Assembly: GCF_051851555.1 (NCBI RefSeq)
Contig: NZ_JBPDVH010000008.1
Location: 1-64,000 of the forward strand
Length of the DNA stretch: 64,000 bases
DNA from: Lonepinella sp051851555
GTDB taxonomy: Bacteria; Pseudomonadota; Gammaproteobacteria; Enterobacterales; Pasteurellaceae
Direction of reading: 5' to 3'
Shown here: in pieces, positions 58,358-64,000 of the stretch
How the letters are laid out: each line of letters starts with the position of its first letter
Numbering within the stretch: the stretch's first letter is position 1
Notes under the pieces: generated by a model
What the model was told of the DNA's origin: nothing
Database searches by the model: none
Seen by the model: only the letters and a program-made list of their open reading frames with translations
Position numbers and translations under genes: made by a program

Positions 58358-60154
58358 ATGAAAGTTAGCAAGCAGTTACTGCCTTGGTTGATATTGAGTT
58401 ATGTTGTGGGTTATCCCATGATGACGTTGGCTGAGCAACGTGATCCGTCAGCACCTACGTCGCAAGATAGCGAGCAAAAAACGGTAACGCCAAAGGTCAA
58501 GGTACGTTTGCAAGGCATTCAAGATGAAAAATTAAAAGAGAATGCACAAATTTATCTTGATGAGATTGATGCGGATGAATCTGATGGTTCAGTGCGTCAT
58601 CAAGAATTAATCCGCACCGCCTTGTATAAAGGGTTGCGTGTGTTGGGTTATTACGATTTTCAACTCCATTTCACCCTATCACCGAACGGAAAAGAGCTGA
58701 TTGCCAATGTGGAGCTTGGCAAACCGGTACGCATTGAACAAGCGGATGTCCAGATGAAAGGTGCGGCTGCCACGGATGACGCCTTTCTAGCGTTAAATAA
58801 AGATGTGCCGAAAAAAGGCGATATTGTCAATCACGAAACCTATGATGATTACAAAAGTGCGGTGCAAAAATTAGCAGTTCAACGTGGCTATTTTGATGCG
58901 GATTTTTCTGTTCATCGCTTGGAAGTCATGCCATCCACTTATCAGGCGTGGTGGCGTTTACTGTTTGAAAGCGGTGAACGTTATCGTTATGGCGAGTTTC
59001 GTTTCCAAAATTCACAGATCCGTGAAGATTATTTACGTCATATTTTAACTTTACAACAAGGCGATCCTTATTTATTAACGGATGTGCTGAAAACCAATAA
59101 TGATTACACATCAACAGGTTGGTTTCAATCGGTGCTAATGAAACCGACCTTAAATGAAGACAGCAAAACCGTGGATTTTGACGTGTTAATGTACCCGAAA
59201 AAGAAAAATTCCATGGAAGTGGGGATTGGTTATTCTTCCGATGTGGGGCCACGTTTGCAGTTAGGTTGGAAAAAACCTTGGATTAATAACCGTGGGCATA
59301 GTTTTAGCTCCAATTTCTACGTATCTTCGCCTAAACAAACCATTGAGATGTCGTATAAAATGCCGTTGTTGAAAAATCCGTTGTACGAATATTATCAATT
59401 TAGTGCAGGGATTGAAAACGAAAATGACAGCAGTACTGACACCAAATCTACCGCTATTACGGTAGGGGGATTGCGTTATTGGGACTATCCTGACGGTTGG
59501 CAATATTCCCTTGGGGTGCGATCTCGCTACGATAAATTTACCCAAGCCGATGTGGAAGATAAAACCTTTTTGCTGTATCCCACCGCAAGCGTGAGCCATA
59601 AATATTTAGAGGGCGGTATTTTCCCCACTTGGGCTCACACATTCAGTTTAACCGCAGATGTCGGGCAGAAGATTTGGCTATCCGATGTGAATTTTGTCAG
59701 TTTACGTGCCTCCGGTGCGGTGATTAAAACCTTTGCGGAAAATCATCGTGTGGTGGGACGTTTGGATCTTGGTTGGTTACACGCCGATGACTTCCACCGC
59801 ATGCCACCGTCTATGCGTTTCTTTGCCGGGGGCGATCGCAGTGTGCGTGGCTATGGATATAAGAAAATTTCGCCAAAAGACAGCAATGGTAAGTTAATTG
59901 GTGCATCACGTTTAGCCACCGGTTCCGTTGAATATCAATATCAAGTCTATCCAAGTTGGTGGGTTGCGACATTTTATGATGCAGGTTTAGCCGCCAGTTC
60001 TTATCATACTGATGAATTGCGTTACGGTGCCGGTATGGGCGTACGTTGGGCATCGCCAGTGGGTGCCATTAAATTTGATATTGCAACGCCAGTACGAGAT
60101 AAGGACGATAGCAAAAATATTCAATTTTACATAGGATTAGGGGCGGAGATTTAA
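58358..60154 (+). CDS. tamA: Translocation and assembly module outer-membrane subunit TamA
   Basis: Omp85-family outer-membrane protein (598 residues) that with TamB moves outer-membrane proteins and phospholipids to the outer membrane. A signal peptide (cleaved after LA, about 24-26) is followed by POTRA domains (about 45-260: KVKVRLQGIQDEKLKENAQIYL, IEQADVQMKGAA, FRFQNSQIREDYLRH) and a 16-strand barrel with the Omp85 motif FFAGGDRSVRGYGYKKISP (VRGY, loop 6). The C-terminus IQFYIGLGAEI ends in a barrel strand. I chose the ATG at 58358; an in-frame TTG three codons upstream is weaker. Confidence 0.94.
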   Translation: MKVSKQLLPWLILSYVVGYPMMTLAEQRDPSAPTSQDSEQKTVTPKVKVRLQGIQDEKLKENAQIYLDEIDADESDGSVRHQELIRTALYKGLRVLGYYDFQLHFTLSPNGKELIANVELGKPVRIEQADVQMKGAAATDDAFLALNKDVPKKGDIVNHETYDDYKSAVQKLAVQRGYFDADFSVHRLEVMPSTYQAWWRLLFESGERYRYGEFRFQNSQIREDYLRHILTLQQGDPYLLTDVLKTNNDYTSTGWFQSVLMKPTLNEDSKTVDFDVLMYPKKKNSMEVGIGYSSDVGPRLQLGWKKPWINNRGHSFSSNFYVSSPKQTIEMSYKMPLLKNPLYEYYQFSAGIENENDSSTDTKSTAITVGGLRYWDYPDGWQYSLGVRSRYDKFTQADVEDKTFLLYPTASVSHKYLEGGIFPTWAHTFSLTADVGQKIWLSDVNFVSLRASGAVIKTFAENHRVVGRLDLGWLHADDFHRMPPSMRFFAGGDRSVRGYGYKKISPKDSNGKLIGASRLATGSVEYQYQVYPSWWVATFYDAGLAASSYHTDELRYGAGMGVRWASPVGAIKFDIATPVRDKDDSKNIQFYIGLGAEI

Positions 60155-60156
60155 GG

Positions 60157-63100
60157 ATGACAGACTCAGTTAAACAACCAGAAAATACACCGCAATCTAG
60201 CCCAACCACAAAGGGCAAAAAAAGCAAAATTTTACACCGCAGTTTGGTGGCGACTGGCGTGCTTGCCGGTATCACTGGCTTAGCTGGCGTGGGCGTGGCT
60301 GGCATTATGGGCACCGAAAGTGGCACCCAATGGGCAGTCGGTTTAGCGGACAAATATGTAGATGGTTTAACCATTGGCGAAGTGCAAGGCAAATTGCAGA
60401 ATGGCTTAGTGTTAAAAAATGTGGAATTTCAATCCGCCGGCGTGGCTACCAATATTGCTCAGGCCGAACTCAAATTTGATTTTGGTTGCTTACTAAAAGC
60501 GGATATTTGCATTGAGAATTTACATCTGCAACAGCCGGCCATTCAGATTGATACCAGTAAATTGCCACCGTCTGAACCGGAAGAAGAAAAAGAACAAAGT
60601 GAAATGCGGCGAATCACTTTGCCAGTTTCGGTCGCCGTGAAAAATGTGGAAGTGGATAATCTGGCGTTAGGCATTGATCATAATCAGATTCATCTTGGCA
60701 AATTCAAAAGTGCGGTGTTTTTAAACAATGAAAATGGTTTAACCCTTGAACCGACACAGATTAATGACGTTGCCTATATTCTGACGAACAATACCAAAGA
60801 GCAAGCAGAAAAAAACAAACAAGCCCAGATTCAAGCAGAAAAAAGCCCAAGCGAACCCATCAACTGGCAACAAATCGAGCAAAGTTTAACCCCTGCATTA
60901 TTGGCGAATCTGAATGAAATTATTTTGCCGTTTGATATGCACGTTCCTGATATTTCAGGCAAAAACTGGCAATATCAACAATTCACTGATGGCAAATTGG
61001 TGCAACAAATTGATGTGCCAAAGGTGCAAGTGCAAGCGGATGCCACTGGCTCAAATGTGGCATTACAAACGTTACACATTGACAGTTCAGTCGGCAATAT
61101 CCAAGCACAAGGCAATATGCAGTTGGATCAAGACATGCCACTGAATTTAACCTTGCATTCTGATTTGGATACCTTTAAACAAGGCGATGAGATTTTATTG
61201 CCAAAATCCGTGGTGGATCTGTCCGTCAGTGGAAATCTGAAAAAGACCACCGCACTTTCTCTGACCACGCAAGGTGTCGCCAAGGCGACATTCAATGCGG
61301 ATGTCCAACTTAATCAGGAAAAAACACCGTTAAATCTCACTTTAAACATGGCTGAATTTGATTATCCGTTTAGCCAAACAAGCGATCCGCTTAAGGTGCA
61401 AAATACTACGCTAAATGTGAGCGGTAATTTGCTTGATTATCAGTTAGCGTTAACTGGCCAAGTCAAAGGCATGTCCGCACCGTCAACGGATCTGGCGTTA
61501 CAAGCCAGCGGTGGCATTTCACGCACGGACATTGAGAAATTACAGGTCAATGCGTTAGACGGTTCACTCGCTTTGGGCGGAAAATTAAACTGGCAAGACG
61601 GCGTGGAATGGCAAGCGAATACGGATTTAAGCAAAATTAATCTGGGTGCTTATTTGTCTGCATTCCCTGCGGTGTTATCCGGTAAACTCACGCATTCAGG
61701 ACAAGTGAAAGGCAATCAATGGGCAATCGCCGTACCTGAATTAAATATTCAAGGTTCGCTGTCGAAAAATCCACTCAGCCTAAAAGGCAGTTTGACGTCA
61801 GATAATCAAGTCTTGTTAAACACGTCACAAATTAGCTTAAATTATGGCGTGAACCACATTGTGGCCAAGGGTAAATTAACCGAACAATCAGATTTTGCGT
61901 TAGACATTAACGCTCCCAACTTAAAAGGGCTGTTGCCTGATTTATCCGCAGCGTTAATAGGCAAAGCCCATATTAAAGGCAAAATCACCGAACCGAATTT
62001 AGATCTCGATTTAGTGGGCAGTAACATTCAATTCCAACAGTTAAAAATTACCAAAGTGACAGCCAAAGGTAACGTCAGCACGGAGCAACAAATTCAAGGC
62101 GATTTAAATGTGGAATTAAGCGGATTAAGCCAAGGCGAGATAAAATTGAATCAAGCGAAATTAACCGCATCAGGCAATGAAAAATCTCACCAATTACAAT
62201 TACGCTCCAGTGGCGAACCGGTAGCCGGTGGCTTAAATTTATCTGGCAGTTTTGACCGCAGTTCGCAAGTGTGGAAAGGCACTTTAAGCCAAGTTGCGGT
62301 AAATTCGCCTATCGGTGAAGTAAAAAATAGCCAAAATATTGATATTAGTTTTGATAATAAACAAACGCTCGCCACCATTTCGAGCCACTGTTGGAAACAC
62401 ACGGACATTGATTTGTGTTTTCCGCAATCCTTTAAAGCCGGCAAAAATGGGGAAATTCCTTTTGAATTAAAACGGTTAAATTTAGCCTTGGTCAATAAAT
62501 TAGCCGAGCAAAATGGCTTATTACAAGGCACCTTACGCAGTGCTGGCACCTTTGCATGGAATGAAAATAAACCGCTTAAACTTGATGTCACCATCAATGG
62601 CGACGGCGTGGCGGTGGCACAAAAAATAGACTACCGCACCTTTAAATTAGCGATTCCCAAATTAGCGTTAAACGCTCAATTAGATAATGATAATTTGGCA
62701 GTGAAATCCGATATTCAGATTCAAAATAACGGCCGCATTAATGCAGATGTGAACATTAAAGATATTGTCAAAGCACGCAAATTATCCGGTGCCTTGAAGA
62801 TTGACGGCGTGAATCTGAATTTGGCGAACCAATTACTATCAAGTAGTGAAAGAATTTCAGGTGGCATTACGTCAAATTTAACCTTTGTAGGGGATTTAAA
62901 TGCACCGCTGTTAAATGGTGCCTTTAATATTAATCAGTTAAAAGCCAAACTCAAATCTTCTCCAGTGGAAATCACTGGCGGTGCCGTGGCGTTAAATTTC
63001 TTGGGCAACCGTTCTACGCTACAAGGCGATATTCAAACCGCCGACAGCCGTTTAAATATCGATGGTGAGGCAGATTGGAAAACCCTTGAACAATGGAACG

Positions 63101-64000
63101 CTCAAGTGCATGCCCAAGCGGATAAATTCTTGGTGAATATTCCGTCCATGGCCAAAGTGCGAGTGAGTCCGAACGTGACCGTGAAAGCCAATCCGAAATT
63201 ATTAGCCTTAAGTGGTAATGTGGATATTCCATGGGCCAGAATTGCGGTGGAAAGTTTGCCAGACAGTGCGGTATCGGTCAGCAGTGATGAAGTGATTTTA
63301 GACAGTGCGAATCCACTGAAAAATGGCGACGTGTTAACATCTCGTCAAATGGCCGCCACCACGGAATCAGGGATGTTGATTACGTCAGATTTAGAGATTA
63401 ATATTGGCAAGGATGTCAATGTCAAAGCCTACGGCTTAGACAGTAATTTAGAGGGTAAATTATCCGTTAAGCAAGACAAAGGACAGTTAGGTTTATACGG
63501 ACAAGTGGATCTGAAAAATGGACGCTATGCCTCCTTTGGGCAAGATTTGGTGATTCGTAAAGGGCAAATTAGCTTTTCTGGTTTACCATCACAACCGTTG
63601 TTAAATATCGAGGCCATCCGTAATCCTGAGGCCATGGAAGATAGCAAAGTCACCGCAGGCGTAAAAGTGACAGGGATTGCTGATTCCCCAACGGTTGAGG
63701 TCTTTTCCGAACCAAGTTTACCACAGGATCAAGCCTTGTCTTATATTCTCACTGGTCGTTCACTAGAAAATAGCGGTGATGCCGGTTCAAGCGGTTCTGT
63801 TGGTGCGGCCTTGCTCGGCATGGGCTTAGCCAAAAGCGGTAAACTGGTCGGCGGTATTGGTGAGGCCTTTGGCATTCAAGATTTAAATCTCGGCACCTCT
63901 GGAGTGGGCGATAGCTCAAAAGTCGTGGTCAGTGGTAATATTACCCCACGGCTAAAAATTAAATACGGCGTGGGACTCTTTGACGGTTTGGCTGAAGTCA
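60157..64000 (+). CDS. tamB: Translocation and assembly module inner-membrane subunit TamB (3' end beyond window)
   Basis: A very large AsmA-like bridge protein, here 1281 codons before the window ends. It starts two bases after the tamA stop (TAAGG ATG), with an N-terminal basic region and one transmembrane helix (about 28-52: LVATGVLAGITGLAGVGVAGIM), then a long periplasmic beta-groove of repeats (VQGKLQNGLVLKNVEFQSAG, and the LSGKLTHSGQVKGN type) that conducts lipids. The C-terminal DUF490 region is under way at the edge (GSSGSVGAALLGMGLAKSG, KIKYGVGLFDGLAEV), so only a few tens of residues are missing. USS at 60708 and 61249. Confidence 0.93.
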   Translation, partial: MTDSVKQPENTPQSSPTTKGKKSKILHRSLVATGVLAGITGLAGVGVAGIMGTESGTQWAVGLADKYVDGLTIGEVQGKLQNGLVLKNVEFQSAGVATNIAQAELKFDFGCLLKADICIENLHLQQPAIQIDTSKLPPSEPEEEKEQSEMRRITLPVSVAVKNVEVDNLALGIDHNQIHLGKFKSAVFLNNENGLTLEPTQINDVAYILTNNTKEQAEKNKQAQIQAEKSPSEPINWQQIEQSLTPALLANLNEIILPFDMHVPDISGKNWQYQQFTDGKLVQQIDVPKVQVQADATGSNVALQTLHIDSSVGNIQAQGNMQLDQDMPLNLTLHSDLDTFKQGDEILLPKSVVDLSVSGNLKKTTALSLTTQGVAKATFNADVQLNQEKTPLNLTLNMAEFDYPFSQTSDPLKVQNTTLNVSGNLLDYQLALTGQVKGMSAPSTDLALQASGGISRTDIEKLQVNALDGSLALGGKLNWQDGVEWQANTDLSKINLGAYLSAFPAVLSGKLTHSGQVKGNQWAIAVPELNIQGSLSKNPLSLKGSLTSDNQVLLNTSQISLNYGVNHIVAKGKLTEQSDFALDINAPNLKGLLPDLSAALIGKAHIKGKITEPNLDLDLVGSNIQFQQLKITKVTAKGNVSTEQQIQGDLNVELSGLSQGEIKLNQAKLTASGNEKSHQLQLRSSGEPVAGGLNLSGSFDRSSQVWKGTLSQVAVNSPIGEVKNSQNIDISFDNKQTLATISSHCWKHTDIDLCFPQSFKAGKNGEIPFELKRLNLALVNKLAEQNGLLQGTLRSAGTFAWNENKPLKLDVTINGDGVAVAQKIDYRTFKLAIPKLALNAQLDNDNLAVKSDIQIQNNGRINADVNIKDIVKARKLSGALKIDGVNLNLANQLLSSSERISGGITSNLTFVGDLNAPLLNGAFNINQLKAKLKSSPVEITGGAVALNFLGNRSTLQGDIQTADSRLNIDGEADWKTLEQWNAQVHAQADKFLVNIPSMAKVRVSPNVTVKANPKLLALSGNVDIPWARIAVESLPDSAVSVSSDEVILDSANPLKNGDVLTSRQMAATTESGMLITSDLEINIGKDVNVKAYGLDSNLEGKLSVKQDKGQLGLYGQVDLKNGRYASFGQDLVIRKGQISFSGLPSQPLLNIEAIRNPEAMEDSKVTAGVKVTGIADSPTVEVFSEPSLPQDQALSYILTGRSLENSGDAGSSGSVGAALLGMGLAKSGKLVGGIGEAFGIQDLNLGTSGVGDSSKVVVSGNITPRLKIKYGVGLFDGLAEV

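Noticed and set aside
1..64000. CRISPR array or cas genes
   Set aside because: No regularly spaced direct repeats of 23-40 bases and no cas-like protein seen. The recurring elements are USS, short palindromes and the two large inverted repeats.

Overview
The window is a chromosomal segment from a member of the Pasteurellaceae, most likely in the Haemophilus/Aggregatibacter group. The main evidence is the Haemophilus-type DNA uptake signal sequence (USS, core AAGTGCGGT), of which I count about 45 exact copies by eye on both strands, several as inverted pairs that double as transcription terminators. Gene content and order (trkH-hemG-rrn leader, trmO/menA/rraA, acrRAB, selAB, recX/recA, tamAB) also fit a gammaproteobacterium with a reduced Pasteurellaceae-like genome. 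I cannot fix the species from sequence alone.

Layout. 1-330: leader and P1 promoter of an rRNA operon that runs off the left edge on the minus strand, behind trkH-hemG (the same order as E. coli rrnA). 2.4-6.5 kb: tusA, ndh, a small lipoprotein and rep. 6.5-7.7 kb: tRNA-Ser(GCU), two identical tRNA-Arg(ACG) genes and a 0.6-kb nested palindromic element. 7.7-14.8 kb: housekeeping genes (HAD phosphatase, DedA-like protein, luxS, purT, trmO, menA, rraA, a DASS transporter). 14.9-20 kb: acrR-acrA-acrB efflux operon with a visible promoter, operator and leader hairpin. 20-24.8 kb: ftsN, priA and rpmE, with a repeat-containing glycosyltransferase gene lying between priA and rpmE. 24.8-32 kb: an AT-rich, USS-free accessory block with an Rpn-type nuclease, a tightly packed nucleotidyltransferase/HAD phosphatase/nucleotidyltransferase-kinase operon, and several glycosyltransferase-like genes. 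32-35.5 kb: the selenocysteine genes selB, selA and tRNA-Sec. 35.5-47.6 kb: recX, recA (SOS promoter), a pabA/pabB/pabC-like set, pdxH, dprA, a HerA-like ATPase, an orphan ascorbate-type PTS EIIA, pnuC and rapA. 47.6-51 kb: an NMT1/ThiY-type ABC transporter with two tandem binding proteins. 51-58 kb: rluA, a cysteine desulfidase, udp, a Bro-N domain gene, a UhpC-like transporter, deoC and deoR. 58-64 kb: a 268-bp MITE-like palindrome, then tamA and tamB (tamB cut by the right edge).

How it works together. Three themes stand out beyond housekeeping. First, surface glycan biosynthesis: a GT9 enzyme with an in-frame (AGACA)6 tract that should switch by slippage, and a neighbouring operon that looks built to phosphorylate and nucleotide-activate a small group or sugar for transfer to lipooligosaccharide or capsule. 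Second, nucleoside and sugar-phosphate catabolism (udp, deoC, deoR, UhpC-like), where one perfect CRP site sits at class II distance from two divergent promoters. Third, natural transformation, reflected in dprA and in USS copies that have become parts of terminators and of coding sequence, including signal peptides.

The best candidates for undescribed biology are the NTase-HAD-NTase/kinase operon (26121-28808), the pentanucleotide-repeat GT9 gene, the two large palindromic elements, and a 24-bp intergenic motif found twice exactly and twice with changes.
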